Origin: Psychrobacter immobilis
GTDB lineage: Bacteria > Pseudomonadota > Gammaproteobacteria > Pseudomonadales > Moraxellaceae
Assembly (NCBI RefSeq): GCF_904846175.1
Contig: NZ_CAJGZM010000001.1
Coordinates: 434,001 to 498,000, forward strand
DNA: 64,000 bases
Direction: 5' to 3'
Under the pieces are notes generated by a model, which was given only the letters and a program-made list of their open reading frames with translations, had not been told where the DNA came from and made no database searches. The position numbers and the translations under genes are program-made. Below are positions 9,259 through 19,119 of the stretch, in pieces; positions within the stretch are counted from its first letter, which is position 1; the number at the start of each line of letters is the position of its first letter.

Positions 9259-9971
9259 TGAACACGCTAATTAAATCCCTAGCTGGTCTAGGCTTAGGCG
9301 CGGCATTGACCTTGACTGCTGGCACAACAAGCGCAGCAGGTGGTGGATGTGGTACTTTTACCAATGCAGATGGTGTGGTTGAACACTTAGCTTGTAGTAC
9401 AGCTCCTATTGATTTTACCAATAAGGGTTCGCTACAAAATGGTGCGAAAATCTTTATGAACTACTGTGCTGGTTGTCATTCTGCCCAGTACGTTCGTCAC
9501 TCGCGCATTGCTAAAGATTTAGAGATACCACCTGAGTTGGTCGAGAAGTATTTGATGGTGACTACGGATCAAATCGGTGAGCACATCAATGCTGAGATTG
9601 ACCCTGAAGTACAAGCGTCATGGTTTGGCGCGGCACCTCCAGACCTGTCTCTTGAGACCCGTCTGCGCGGTGATGACTGGGTATATACTTACTTATTGTC
9701 TTTCTATGAAGATCCAAGTCGTCCTTGGGGTGCTAATAACTTAGTGCTTGCAAACGCTGCTATGCCTCACGTCTTGCATAATATGCAAGAAACCTTGAGT
9801 GAAGAAGAGTTTGAATCTGAGGTTGGTGACTTGGTTAACTTTATGGCGTGGATGGCTGAGCCTGTTCGTCATGACCGTAAAGTGATTGGTTTCTTTGTGA
9901 TTTTATTCTTATTAGTACTACTAATTCCAGTTTATTTATTAAATAAAGAATTCTGGAAAGACGTAAAATAA
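9258..9971 (+). CDS. petC: Cytochrome c1 subunit of the bc1 complex
   Basis: 237 residues. A signal peptide (about 1-27) is followed by the heme c attachment motif CAGCH (70-74) and a single C-terminal membrane anchor (about 210-228) with a positively charged tail. This is the standard cytochrome c1 layout, with the heme domain in the periplasm. It transfers electrons from the Rieske protein to soluble or membrane cytochromes c. It is the last gene of petABC and is followed by a strong terminator. Confidence 0.95.
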   Translation: MNTLIKSLAGLGLGAALTLTAGTTSAAGGGCGTFTNADGVVEHLACSTAPIDFTNKGSLQNGAKIFMNYCAGCHSAQYVRHSRIAKDLEIPPELVEKYLMVTTDQIGEHINAEIDPEVQASWFGAAPPDLSLETRLRGDDWVYTYLLSFYEDPSRPWGANNLVLANAAMPHVLHNMQETLSEEEFESEVGDLVNFMAWMAEPVRHDRKVIGFFVILFLLVLLIPVYLLNKEFWKDVK

Positions 9972-10000
9972 TTAAGCAATAAAAGCCAAGATTTTATCTA

Positions 10001-10030
10001 AAAAAAGCACTACTTCGGTAGTGCTTTTTT
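10001..10030 (+). terminator. Terminator of petABC
   Basis: Arms of 13 bases (10001-10013 and 10018-10030) close on a TTCG tetraloop with a C-G closing pair. The T run follows directly. Confidence 0.93.
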
Positions 10031-10163
10031 ATGTTTGAAAAGATTATCAAGCGGCAAATTAACTGTTAAGTGGTCGCCCTACGTGCAATGTTTACGTACG
10101 CTGCCTTGATAAACGGAGCGACATTGTTTACGATAACAGGCTTTACTAATACATTAGGCTTTC

Positions 10164-10778
10164 ATGATTGATGCGAATGACATTCCAAGTAGTCAGCTGA
10201 TTTTATACGCTGATGATGGCTACGACAGTCATGTGGTGCGCCTATTGCTTGAAGAAAAAAAACTGGCTTATTACTTGTCATGTTTGCATTCTGAACGTCC
10301 CGAAGATTTAACAGAGCTTAATCCTTATCATACTCTACCTGTTTTACAGCAGCGTGAAATTGCGTTGTATGAGATTAACGTTATCTTTGAATATCTTGAA
10401 GAACGTTATCATGCCAATAAGCTCTTACCCGACACGCCGCAAGAGCGTGCACAGTTTCGCCAGTTGGCCTGGCGTATCCAGCGCGATTGGCTGGTACTCG
10501 GTAAGCGTCTATTGATGCATCCAGACAGTTTTAATAAAGCCCAAGCTGCTATGGCAAAAAAACAGCTGAGCGATTCACTAATTACTATATCACCACTGTT
10601 TGCGCATAAGCCTTATTTTATGGCAGATGAGTTTGGTTGGTGTGATGTGCTGTTAGCGCCTCTGCTATGGCGTTTGGAAGAAATGGGTATTGAGCTACCG
10701 CGTGCTATTAGCAGGCCCCTATTTGACTATCAAAAACGTATCTTTGAGCGTGATAGCTTTCAAAAAAGTGTGCGTTAA
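10164..10778 (+). CDS. sspA: Stringent starvation protein A (GST-fold transcription factor)
   Basis: 204 residues with an N-terminal thioredoxin-like half (LILYADDGYDSHVVRLLL through NPYHTLPVL) and a helical C-terminal half, as in glutathione S-transferases. SspA binds RNA polymerase and is not known to be an enzyme. The neighbouring sspB and the petABC-sspAB order are common in gammaproteobacteria and strengthen the call. The gap to sspB is 128 bases. Confidence 0.93.
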   Translation: MIDANDIPSSQLILYADDGYDSHVVRLLLEEKKLAYYLSCLHSERPEDLTELNPYHTLPVLQQREIALYEINVIFEYLEERYHANKLLPDTPQERAQFRQLAWRIQRDWLVLGKRLLMHPDSFNKAQAAMAKKQLSDSLITISPLFAHKPYFMADEFGWCDVLLAPLLWRLEEMGIELPRAISRPLFDYQKRIFERDSFQKSVR

Positions 10779-10906
10779 TGAGACAACCGTCTACTGCTAC
10801 CTTAAAATAGAAGAATGCTAAAATGTGAGCAATTATTCTATAAATCCCCCTTTGTCGCTAAAATTTTTTAATCATTATTTAATATCATGAGTATAGGAAA
10901 CCAACA

Positions 10907-11350
10907 ATGAGCGAAGAAACCACCTCTATTACCCCAACCCGTCCTTATATGGTGCGCGCGCTATATCAATGGATAGAAGATAATGCACTGACCCCTTACC
11001 TGATGGTCGATGCGACTGCTGACAATGTACAAATTCCAAGGGAACATGTACAGGATGGGCGTATTGTGCTCAATATCGCTAGCCGTGCAACCGGTAATAT
11101 GAGTATGGAAAATGATTATATTCATTTTAGTGCGCGCTTTGGTGGCGTCTCCCAAGAGATTTGGGTACCATTGACGGCGGTAATGGGCATCTATGCCAAA
11201 GAAAATTCACAAGGTATGTTTTTTGATCCTAATGAATATGATGACTATGAACCTGAAGATGATGCCGTTGCGAGTAGCAGCTCTAAAACAAACATTGTAG
11301 TTCCTAAGCCTAAGCGCGACAATAAAGCTGGTTTAAAAGTCTTAAAATAA
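10907..11350 (+). CDS. sspB: ClpXP protease specificity-enhancing factor SspB
   Basis: 147 residues. The folded substrate-binding domain (about 10-115) includes RPYMVRALYQWIEDN, LTPYLMVDA and the GIYAKENSQGMFF strand. It is followed by an acidic linker and a C-terminal basic-hydrophobic tail (AGLKVLK) like the ClpX-docking tail of known SspB. By family knowledge it delivers ssrA-tagged proteins to ClpXP. The tmRNA that makes that tag is encoded at 49293 in this same window. Confidence 0.93.
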   Translation: MSEETTSITPTRPYMVRALYQWIEDNALTPYLMVDATADNVQIPREHVQDGRIVLNIASRATGNMSMENDYIHFSARFGGVSQEIWVPLTAVMGIYAKENSQGMFFDPNEYDDYEPEDDAVASSSSKTNIVVPKPKRDNKAGLKVLK

Positions 11351-11375
11351 GATTAGTATTAAGAATAGTACAAAC

Positions 11376-11410
11376 AAAAAAAGCTGGTCGTATTCAATAC
11401 GTCCAGCTTT
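11376..11410. terminator. Bidirectional terminator between sspB and dcd
   Basis: The stem of AAAGCTGG plus CGTAT pairs with ATACG plus CCAGCTTT across one T-T mismatch. It has a T run on the minus-strand side and a TTTCTCGTTTTT tail on the plus side. It lies between two convergent genes. Confidence 0.82.
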
Positions 11411-11476
11411 CTCGTTTTTGGTCTACAAGGCTCTGCGTTTAAACTATTAAGTTCTTCGCGCTTAAGTTCTTGACCA

Positions 11477-12052
11477 TTATGTTCTTGGTAGCGTCACACC
11501 GCGTTGGCCTTGGTATTTACCACCGCGATCTTTGTAACTAGTCTCGCAGACATCATCAGCATCACTTTGGAAAAACAGCATTTGTGCGACGCCTTCGCCT
11601 GCATAAATACGCGCTGGTAAATTGGTGGTATTACTAAACTCTAACGTCACATGCCCTTCCCACTCAGGCTCAAGTGGCGTGACGTTGACGATGATACCGC
11701 AGCGCGCGTAGGTTGATTTACCTAAGCAAATCGTCAATACATCACGTGGAATGCGGAAATACTCCATCGTACGCGCCAATGCAAACGAGTTTGGCGGAAT
11801 GATGCATTCGTCACCGATAACATCAATAAAGCTTTTTTCATCAAAGTTTTTAGGATCTACAATCACTGAATGGACATTAGTAAAGACTTTAAACTCAGGG
11901 GCGCAGCGTACATCATAACCATAGCTTGACGTACCATAGCTAACCAAACGCTCACCTGCATCATTAAAACGTACTTGACCCGCTTCAAACGGCTCAATCA
12001 TGCCGTGTTCTTCGGCCATTTTACGAATCCAGCGGTCAGATTTGATAGACAT
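11477..12052 (-). CDS. dcd: dCTP deaminase
   Basis: 191 residues, the usual length for this trimeric enzyme, which converts dCTP to dUTP on the route to dTTP. Conserved blocks include SDRWIRK at the N-terminus, [13 protein letters not shown], the GKSTYARCG nucleotide-binding turn and [15 protein letters not shown], which holds the catalytic glutamate region. It is convergent with sspB and transcribed alone. Confidence 0.95.
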   Translation of the reverse strand: MSIKSDRWIRKMAEEHGMIEPFEAGQVRFNDAGERLVSYGTSSYGYDVRCAPEFKVFTNVHSVIVDPKNFDEKSFIDVIGDECIIPPNSFALARTMEYFRIPRDVLTICLGKSTYARCGIIVNVTPLEPEWEGHVTLEFSNTTNLPARIYAGEGVAQMLFFQSDADDVCETSYKDRGGKYQGQRGVTLPRT

Positions 12053-12243
12053 TGTTATTCCTTAGCAGATATATAATAAAACTTATAATATGAATGGTAT
12101 TTTGATAGCGACGATTATACGGAATTGGCGGCTGAATTTATAGAGCAGTGGCGACTTTAAAATAAAGCATACTATTAAGGGTTAAGCGTCAGTTAAACGT
12201 CTTGCTGATTTTTTGTTCTCATTAATTAGCTACGCTCCCTACA

Positions 12244-13374
12244 CTACCATTTAGCAAAATGATCTTCTGCTAAGCCCATTACCTTATCAAGCTTAATCAC
12301 TTCATCTCCTAGCCGTATCTCACCACTATAAAAACCAAGCCATTGCTCAAAGATACTGGCAAGCACGCCGAAGTTGTCAGTCTTTTTATAGACAGTGATA
12401 GGCGTAAAGGTTAAATCAATATCAACCTTGCTCCAACCTAGATTTTGATGATAAATACGCCAAGTCTTCTGCGCGGCTGCATCCAAATCTTGACGTATAA
12501 ACATCACAGGCGGCAAATACACTATCTGACCATCAAGCCAGCACGCATTTTCACTGGCTCCGGTTTCATTGACACCCATTGATAAGTTCAATGTAAAATG
12601 ACGCCCATCGGGTAAATAGCTGTTGATACACGTCCAAAACCAGTTGGTCTCTCGGCGCATGTAGCCGAGCGTCCAATCTAGATTGGCAATAGTGGTGTCA
12701 GTAAAGTCTATTTGCTTAGCTTTAGCATCGGGAGAATTAGGAATATGAGTAGCATCAGCGTTAAATCTTGAATTATTTTTAATATGTAAATGCCCAGATA
12801 CAGCGGTTAATGGCTCTTTTTGAGTGAACGTCCAGCCTCGTCTGCCCGTTGGTGTACAGATAGCTAATGGCTGTGACTGCCTTGCTAAGGTTGCATTAAG
12901 CGCAAGGTTTTGACTATCTAGCACAACGTTAATCTGCGAAGGCGTAAAGTCTAAATTAACGGTTAGTTTGGAATGAGTAAATGCCATTTGACCTTGGTAG
13001 CAATCGCCTTCTAATAGCGTCTGCCGAGTGAAAGGCTGCAAGGCTTCGCAAACCTCTAGCTCATTAGTTTCATCATTATAAAGATAAACGAAGGCACTGG
13101 TCGCAAGTTTAATCGTCGCCAGTGCTAGGCAAACTCGATACGGCGGCTGGATAATTTGGATAAAACAGAATTGGTTGGCTTTTAACTCTTTACGCCAATT
13201 TGGCAGCGCTTTTTGCGATATAAGATGACTATGATAGTCAAGATAGTTGATGCTCTTTACATGAGCAAATACGCCAAAATTAGGCTGACCATTTTGAATA
13301 AGCTGGTCAAGGTCAACTGGTTTTAAGAGGTTAGATGGGTATTGTTCATTTTGTTCGCTGTCATATCTATTCAT
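12244..13374 (-). CDS. DUF2804 family protein
   Basis: 376 residues without a signal peptide or membrane helices. The core carries WTFTQKEPLTAVSG, TLGYMRRETNWFW and LSMGVNETGASENACW, which I recognise as the pattern of the uncharacterised DUF2804 family. No enzymatic activity is established for it, and the fold is probably beta-rich. It is a single gene between dcd and the mrp homologue, with no evident operon partner. Confidence 0.7.
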   Translation of the reverse strand: MNRYDSEQNEQYPSNLLKPVDLDQLIQNGQPNFGVFAHVKSINYLDYHSHLISQKALPNWRKELKANQFCFIQIIQPPYRVCLALATIKLATSAFVYLYNDETNELEVCEALQPFTRQTLLEGDCYQGQMAFTHSKLTVNLDFTPSQINVVLDSQNLALNATLARQSQPLAICTPTGRRGWTFTQKEPLTAVSGHLHIKNNSRFNADATHIPNSPDAKAKQIDFTDTTIANLDWTLGYMRRETNWFWTCINSYLPDGRHFTLNLSMGVNETGASENACWLDGQIVYLPPVMFIRQDLDAAAQKTWRIYHQNLGWSKVDIDLTFTPITVYKKTDNFGVLASIFEQWLGFYSGEIRLGDEVIKLDKVMGLAEDHFAKW

Positions 13375-13527
13375 CTTTGCGGCATCCTAGCCAAGTTTAT
13401 ACCAAGAGTTAAGGTGTTTATTATGTAATGGCTATCGTTTGCTACTACTTTCTTATAATAGCAAACAATAGCTCACTAAACATTAAAACGCTGCGGCTCC
13501 TAGTATCTTAGCAGTAAAGCTTAGCCA

Positions 13528-14748
13528 CTAAAAAATACGCTTATCATCAACAGGTTTGGCAAACTTATTGATATTGGCTTCGATATTTTTAGCAATGCTT
13601 AAATAATACGGCGCAAATTCATCATCCACCAACACGCTCGGCTCACCTTTATCTACTTGGGCGCGAATACCGCTAGCAAGCGGCAACTGCCCTAATAGTG
13701 GCACATGGTATTGCTCGGCGATTTTTTCACCGCCGCCCGTACCAAAGATAGCCTCGGTATGATGACAGTTGCTACACGTATGCAATGCCATGTTTTCAAC
13801 CACACCAAGTACCGGAATATTGGTTTTATTAAACATCTCGATGCCTTTTTGTGCATCAAGTAAGGCAATATGCTGCGGCGTCGTCACAATCACCGCGCCT
13901 GTCACCGGAATGCGCTGCGCTAAGGTCAGCTGGATATCGCCAGTACCAGGCGGCATATCAATGACTAAATAATCTAGCTGCGGCCAATTGGTCTGGTTAT
14001 AAAGCTGCATCAAGGCACCAGTGGCTTTTGGTCCGCGCCACGCCACAGGCGTATTATCGCCATCGAGCAAGCTACCTATCGATAGCATTGCCAGACCATG
14101 TGCATCGATAGGAACAAACTGCTCATTTTCCAGCTCAGGTTTTACCTTATCCATGCCCAGCATCGTCGGCATACTCGGGCCATATATATCAGCGTCTAGC
14201 ACGCCAACACGATTGCCTAACTTCTGTAATGCCAAGGCTATATTGACTGTCGTCGTTGATTTACCCACACCGCCCTTGCCTGACGCTACCACGATAATAT
14301 GACGAATACGTGGATGCGCTGCAAGTGACGCTTGGGTAGGAGCTGCCTTGGTAATCGGTGGTTCGCTGTTGGTATTTGCGTGGTCGCTAGACTTGGATTG
14401 ACTTGCCATGGCATCTGTGGTTTTTGGCATTTGCTTCGGTAAGGTTGATCCTGCGCCTTTGGCTGGTGCCGGTAAACGGACATTCATATGAATGGTTTTA
14501 ATACCATGCGGATGCAGCAATTGTCCAAGCTCTTGTTGGATGGTTTCAGGGTTACTGTCTTGTGGCAAGCGCAAGTCTAAAGTAAGCTCTTCACCGTTGC
14601 GCTCAAGCCCCGTTACCATGGTGGCAATGCTAATCGTGCCTACTTCATAGCCGAGCAGCACCTTATCCACGGCACTATCGCGTTCTGCCTGCTGCTGCGG
14701 GGTTTCAGTTTTTATGGTCGGTTTATTTTTCTTCATAAAGTTAAACAT
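13528..14748 (-). CDS. apbC: Iron-sulfur cluster carrier protein, Mrp/ApbC family P-loop ATPase
   Basis: 406 residues. An N-terminal MIP18/DUF59-type domain (about 25-95) and a low-complexity linker precede the ParA-like ATPase with deviant Walker A GKGGVGKS (157-164). DADIYGPSMPTMLG and DMPPGTGD follow, along with the CSNC pair near the C-terminus that binds a bridging Fe-S cluster in this family. It is thought to hold and transfer clusters to apo-proteins in the cytoplasm. Confidence 0.93.
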   Translation of the reverse strand: MFNFMKKNKPTIKTETPQQQAERDSAVDKVLLGYEVGTISIATMVTGLERNGEELTLDLRLPQDSNPETIQQELGQLLHPHGIKTIHMNVRLPAPAKGAGSTLPKQMPKTTDAMASQSKSSDHANTNSEPPITKAAPTQASLAAHPRIRHIIVVASGKGGVGKSTTTVNIALALQKLGNRVGVLDADIYGPSMPTMLGMDKVKPELENEQFVPIDAHGLAMLSIGSLLDGDNTPVAWRGPKATGALMQLYNQTNWPQLDYLVIDMPPGTGDIQLTLAQRIPVTGAVIVTTPQHIALLDAQKGIEMFNKTNIPVLGVVENMALHTCSNCHHTEAIFGTGGGEKIAEQYHVPLLGQLPLASGIRAQVDKGEPSVLVDDEFAPYYLSIAKNIEANINKFAKPVDDKRIF

Positions 14749-14887
14749 AGCTACCGTTACTGCCTATACAAGTGGGTGGGCATGGTAAAAAACTCAGTTC
14801 ATACTGTTGCAAATAGGCTAAATCACATTGGCCACGAGCTCTTTAACAAAACCTTTTATCGTGACAGTGTAGCTCAATTGCAAGTAT

Positions 14888-14925
14888 AAAAAAACCACAA
14901 CGCCAATAGGATGAAGCGTTGTACC
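14888..14925 (-). terminator. Terminator of mgtE
   Basis: The stem ACAACGC (897-903 of the 14-kb block) pairs with GCGTTGT (916-922), followed on the minus strand by GG and a run of seven T. It lies about 70 bases after the mgtE stop. Confidence 0.8.
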
Positions 14926-14995
14926 ACTCATCTATCCTACCGCCTATTATTTCCAATGATTGGTGTTAATAAGTGCTGTCTTTATATTCACCTTA

Positions 14996-16345
14996 TTAAA
15001 TGGCTAAGAATCGTGAGGCAATGAATAAATAAATCAGTACGCCTGCCGCATCACATACCGAGGTAATCAAGGGTGCACTAGCCGTGGCAGGGTCAAAACC
15101 TAGTTTATTGAGCACAAAGGGCAAACTCATGCCAATCACACAACCAATCATGACCACCGACATCATACTCAGGGCCAACACTAGTGATACAACCGCATCA
15201 CCGCGCACATAGCCGATAAGCGCGATAGCAACGGCCATCGTAGCACCAAGCATAAGCGCAACTAAAGCTTCGCGACCGAGCAGTGAAAACCAGTCGCGCA
15301 TGACCACATCGCCTGTCGCTAGCGCCCTCACCATCAAGGTTGCAGACTGAGAGCCGGCGTTACCACCACTATCAACCAGCAAAGGTAAGAAAAACACCAA
15401 TACCAGATTGGCCGCAATGACATCTTCAAAATTTGAGATACTAAGCCCTGAGAGTAAATTTCCAAATACTAAAAATACCAACCAAAATACCCGCTTACGG
15501 TATAACATGCGAATGCTGACGTCTTTTAACTTACCTACCATGGTCGAGACACCGCCCGACTTATGAAAATCGTCGGTGGCTTCATCACTGGCGACATCCA
15601 TGGCATCATCATGGGTGACGATACCGACTAAAGCACCACTGGCATCAGTAATCGGCAAGGCAATTAAGTCATAGCGAGCAACGGTTTTGGCGACATCTTC
15701 TTGATCATCGTTTACATCACAAGATATGACCGAGCGCACCATAATGTCATTAATCAGCTGCTCTGGCGATGCTAAAATAAGTACTCTTAATGACACGACA
15801 CCTAACAGCTTACGGACATCATCGATGACATAAGCATGGTAAATAGTCTCGGCATCGGGTGCTTCTAGTCTAAGAGCGTCTAGGGCTTCAGCAACAGTCA
15901 TCTCGGCAGCTAATGTCGCATAATCAGACGTCATCAACGCGCCAGCAGTGCCTTCTTCATAAGCGGATAAACGGCGAATATCTTCACGTTTTGCCTGTGC
16001 AAGTGCTGGCAGCAATGCATCTCGCTGTTCCTGATTCAGGCGCTTATATAAGTCGGTACGCTCATCAGACGGCATCTCCCCGACTATCTTCGCTAAAACA
16101 GCTCGTGGAAATACGTAAGCGAGTGCAACCTGGATATCCGCGTCTAAATAGGCAAATATCGTCGAGCGATTGGGCAGATGCTCTAGTAGCTGCCAAGCAA
16201 GTTTGGATTCAATCATCGCCAGCACATCAGCAACATCAATAGGTCGTAGCGCTTTCACCTCATCAATCGCTTGCTCAAACTGCTGCTGCTCGATAGCACG
16301 GCTTAATTTTGCAGCAAAGGTCAACGCTAAGTCTTCATTATTCAT
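14996..16345 (-). CDS. mgtE: Magnesium transporter MgtE
   Basis: About 449 residues with the MgtE order: an N-terminal helical domain (LRPIDVADVLAMI to RDALLPALA), two CBS motifs (about 130-250) and five C-terminal membrane helices including the VDSGGNAGSQSATL motif that lines the pore. By family knowledge it is a Mg2+-gated channel in the inner membrane, and the N/CBS domains sense cytoplasmic Mg2+. The frame extends to 16402, but the ATG at 16345 has GGAG 8 bases upstream and begins the conserved region, so I use it. Confidence 0.92.
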   Translation of the reverse strand: MNNEDLALTFAAKLSRAIEQQQFEQAIDEVKALRPIDVADVLAMIESKLAWQLLEHLPNRSTIFAYLDADIQVALAYVFPRAVLAKIVGEMPSDERTDLYKRLNQEQRDALLPALAQAKREDIRRLSAYEEGTAGALMTSDYATLAAEMTVAEALDALRLEAPDAETIYHAYVIDDVRKLLGVVSLRVLILASPEQLINDIMVRSVISCDVNDDQEDVAKTVARYDLIALPITDASGALVGIVTHDDAMDVASDEATDDFHKSGGVSTMVGKLKDVSIRMLYRKRVFWLVFLVFGNLLSGLSISNFEDVIAANLVLVFFLPLLVDSGGNAGSQSATLMVRALATGDVVMRDWFSLLGREALVALMLGATMAVAIALIGYVRGDAVVSLVLALSMMSVVMIGCVIGMSLPFVLNKLGFDPATASAPLITSVCDAAGVLIYLFIASRFLAI

Positions 16346-16501
16346 TATTTTTACTCCGTGCAGCGCAACATTATGCAACAGGCGCTCATAAAAAAGAGCC
16401 AATATAATTGGCTCAAGTTAACATAGAATCAAATCCTAATGGATTGGTCTTTTATTAGCAAGCTAATGATTCTTAAACCAATCAAACAACCAGCAGACCA
16501 G

Positions 16502-17302
16502 TTAATTCATAAACCAACCATGACTGGCAACGATAGATTGACCGGTGAATACATTACTTGGGAAAGCTGCTAAGAATAATGCCAATTGGGCAATATCATC
16601 AACGGTCGTAAATTCTTTGTCAACGGTATTGACCAACATGATGTCATTCACTACCGATTCTTCACTGATGCCTTTTTCAACTGCTTGTTGCGGGATTTGT
16701 TTTTCGACCAACGGGGTTTTCACAAACCCTGGGCAAATCACATGCGCGCGTACATTATGCTCAGCCCCTTCTTTTGCCAGCACACGGCACAGTCCAAGTA
16801 GTCCGTGTTTGGCGGTCACATAAGGCGCTTTAAATAATGACGCTTCATGCGAATGTACTGAGCCCATATAGATGACGGTACCGCCTTTATCGCCTTTATA
16901 CATATGTTGTACAGCAGCTCTGGTGGTCAAAAATGCCCCATCTAAATGGATAGCGAGCATTTTCTTCCAGTCATCAAATGCCATCTTATGAATCGGGTCA
17001 ATGATTTGAATACCGGCATTGGAGACAAGAATATCTATACCGCCAAAGGTATCCACTAACTGCTGCACGCCATCGTTTACGGCATCCTCTGAAGTCACAT
17101 CCATGGCAATTGCAAGTGCGCGGCCGCCAGCGGCTTCGATAGCAGCCACCGTTTGCTGTGCGGCTGCAAGATTAACATCAGCAATACCAACTGCAGCGCC
17201 TGCCTTGGCATAAGTCTCAGCGATGTCACGTCCAATGCCACTGGCAGCGCCAGTGACTAACGCCACCTTGCCGGTCAAATCTTGTTGTAATGTGGTTGCC
17301 AT
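16502..17302 (-). CDS. 3-hydroxybutyrate dehydrogenase (short-chain dehydrogenase)
   Basis: 266 residues of the classical SDR type: NAD-binding TGAASGIG (17-24), NAG at 95-97 and the catalytic Ser148, Tyr161 and Lys165. The [18 protein letters not shown] context and the C-terminal region [11 protein letters not shown] are typical of D-3-hydroxybutyrate dehydrogenase, which oxidises 3-hydroxybutyrate to acetoacetate with NAD+. Its location downstream of both 3-oxoacid CoA-transferase subunits, which activate acetoacetate, supports the substrate. Confidence 0.88.
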   Translation of the reverse strand: MATTLQQDLTGKVALVTGAASGIGRDIAETYAKAGAAVGIADVNLAAAQQTVAAIEAAGGRALAIAMDVTSEDAVNDGVQQLVDTFGGIDILVSNAGIQIIDPIHKMAFDDWKKMLAIHLDGAFLTTRAAVQHMYKGDKGGTVIYMGSVHSHEASLFKAPYVTAKHGLLGLCRVLAKEGAEHNVRAHVICPGFVKTPLVEKQIPQQAVEKGISEESVVNDIMLVNTVDKEFTTVDDIAQLALFLAAFPSNVFTGQSIVASHGWFMN

Positions 17303-17371
17303 ATTTTATAGTCCATTATAAATAGGTTTTTTTGGATGCCTGTCTCAAATATGCGTATTTATTAAACAGGT

Positions 17372-18001
17372 TTACTGAGCAATGCTTACTGGCGTTTTTT
17401 CTTGTAGCTCATCAAAGCTAACGCCATCTGCCAGCTCAACCAGTTTCAATCCATTGTCTGTGACATCTAATACGGCAAGTTCGGTGATAATACGATCAAC
17501 CACCCCTTTACCCGTTAATGGCAGCTCGCAGTTGGCAAGGATTTTTGGCTCGCCATGTTTATTAACTTGTTCCATGAGCACAATCACCCGTTGCACGCCT
17601 GCAACCAAGTCCATCGCGCCGCCCATGCCTTTAACCATTTTTTTGGGAATCATCCAGTTTGCCAAATCTCCTTTTTCTGACACTTCCATCGCACCTAGTA
17701 TTGCAAGATTGACATGACCGCCACGAATCATCGCAAATGACTCTGAGCTACTAAAGTAACTGGCGCCCGGCTCTGCGGTTACGGTTTGCTTGCCAGCATT
17801 AATCAAATCAGCGTCGACATTATCTGCGGTTGGAAACTCGCCAATACCTAATAAACCATTTTCTGATTGCAACCAAACATCCACATCTTCAGGAATATAG
17901 TTGGCGACTAGGGTTGGTAGACCAATACCTAGGTTGACATAATAACCGTCTTGTAGCTCTTGTGCGGCACGCTGTGCCATCTGTTCTCTTGTCCATGCCA
18001 T
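17372..18001 (-). CDS. scoB: 3-oxoacid CoA-transferase subunit B
   Basis: 209 residues. The conserved SENGLLGIG motif supplies the catalytic glutamate (Glu47) that forms the enzyme-CoA thioester in family I CoA-transferases. It pairs with the A subunit encoded just upstream to convert acetoacetate plus succinyl-CoA to acetoacetyl-CoA and succinate. It lies between scoA and the hydroxybutyrate dehydrogenase on the same strand, with gaps of about 90 and 70 bases, so the three genes probably form one operon. Confidence 0.9.
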   Translation of the reverse strand: MAWTREQMAQRAAQELQDGYYVNLGIGLPTLVANYIPEDVDVWLQSENGLLGIGEFPTADNVDADLINAGKQTVTAEPGASYFSSSESFAMIRGGHVNLAILGAMEVSEKGDLANWMIPKKMVKGMGGAMDLVAGVQRVIVLMEQVNKHGEPKILANCELPLTGKGVVDRIITELAVLDVTDNGLKLVELADGVSFDELQEKTPVSIAQ

Positions 18002-18093
18002 GGTGATTTCCTTATTGTTACGATATTTTATTTTTAAAATACTTTATTATCATTGCTCTAAGTATTTAATAATTATGTTGATAAACTCTTTAT

Positions 18094-18807
18094 CTAAGCA
18101 CCTTCAACGGCTTTAGTGGTCGTCTTCTCAATACGCTTTTCAGGATTGCTGTTTAAGACGATACGCTGCACAAAGATACCCGGCAGATGCACTTCATCCG
18201 GATCGAAGGTGCCAGTTTCTACGATTTCTTCAACTTCGACAATGGTAATCTTGCCTGCCATGGCGCAATCTGGGTTGAAGTTACGCGCAGTCTTATTAAA
18301 TATTAAGTTACCCGCTTTATCTGCTTTTTGCGCTTTGATTAATGCCACATCAGCACGTAATGAGTGCTCAAGTACATAGGTGCGTCCATCAAAATCACGC
18401 GTCTCTTTACCCTCAGCCACTTGCGTGCCGACGCCCGTCGCCGTATAAAACGCTGGAATACCTGCGCCACCTGATCGTAGCTTTTCTGCCAATGTTCCTT
18501 GCGGCGTCAGCTCAACTTCTAACTCACCTGCTAAATATTGACGTTCAAACTCTTTGTTTTCACCGACATACGATGAGATCATTTTTTTAATTTGGCGGGT
18601 CTGTAATAGCAGACCTAAACCAAACTCATCAACGCCTGCGTTGTTACTGATGCAAGTCAAATCCTTAACCCCACTATCACGTAACGCTTCGATGAGCGCT
18701 TCAGGGATACCGCACAGACCAAAACCGCCGATAGCGAGTGTTTGTCCATCACTAACGATACCTTTTAACGCCTCTTCGGCACTGCTATATACTTTTGAGC
18801 GACTCAT
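18094..18807 (-). CDS. scoA: 3-oxoacid CoA-transferase subunit A
   Basis: 237 residues with the N-terminal family I signature region ([17 protein letters not shown]) and the conserved [14 protein letters not shown] and [16 protein letters not shown] stretches of the A subunit. It is the first gene of the ketone-body operon and divergent from a GntP-type permease, which likely brings in the substrate. A good GGAG ribosome binding site precedes the ATG. Confidence 0.91.
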   Translation of the reverse strand: MSRSKVYSSAEEALKGIVSDGQTLAIGGFGLCGIPEALIEALRDSGVKDLTCISNNAGVDEFGLGLLLQTRQIKKMISSYVGENKEFERQYLAGELEVELTPQGTLAEKLRSGGAGIPAFYTATGVGTQVAEGKETRDFDGRTYVLEHSLRADVALIKAQKADKAGNLIFNKTARNFNPDCAMAGKITIVEVEEIVETGTFDPDEVHLPGIFVQRIVLNSNPEKRIEKTTTKAVEGA

Positions 18808-19119
18808 GCTTATCTCCTTGCACGTCTAGTTTTTGTTATTAATATCCATCATCAATTGAAATTATAATAATACAATTTCTATCGATATATTAGGTATAGC
18901 GCTTATACTAACTTAACATATTATTCTGGTAGCGAGAAGAGAATAACCGTAAGAACTTACCGGCCAGCGCAGTATCTCAGTACATACTAAATCGCTACGG
19001 CATCAGTCTAGATTTATGTTTAATAAAATATCATCCATCCTATATTTTGATTAATTTTATTGACCCATGTCAATATGCCCTGCATACTCGGGGCTTGAAC
19101 TTTGCCAAGGAGGGCGATC
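18808..19119. promoter_or_regulatory. Divergent promoter region scoA / GntP permease
   Basis: 312 bases between two divergent starts. It must carry both promoters and any shared regulation of the ketone-body genes. No single operator stands out to me. Confidence 0.5.
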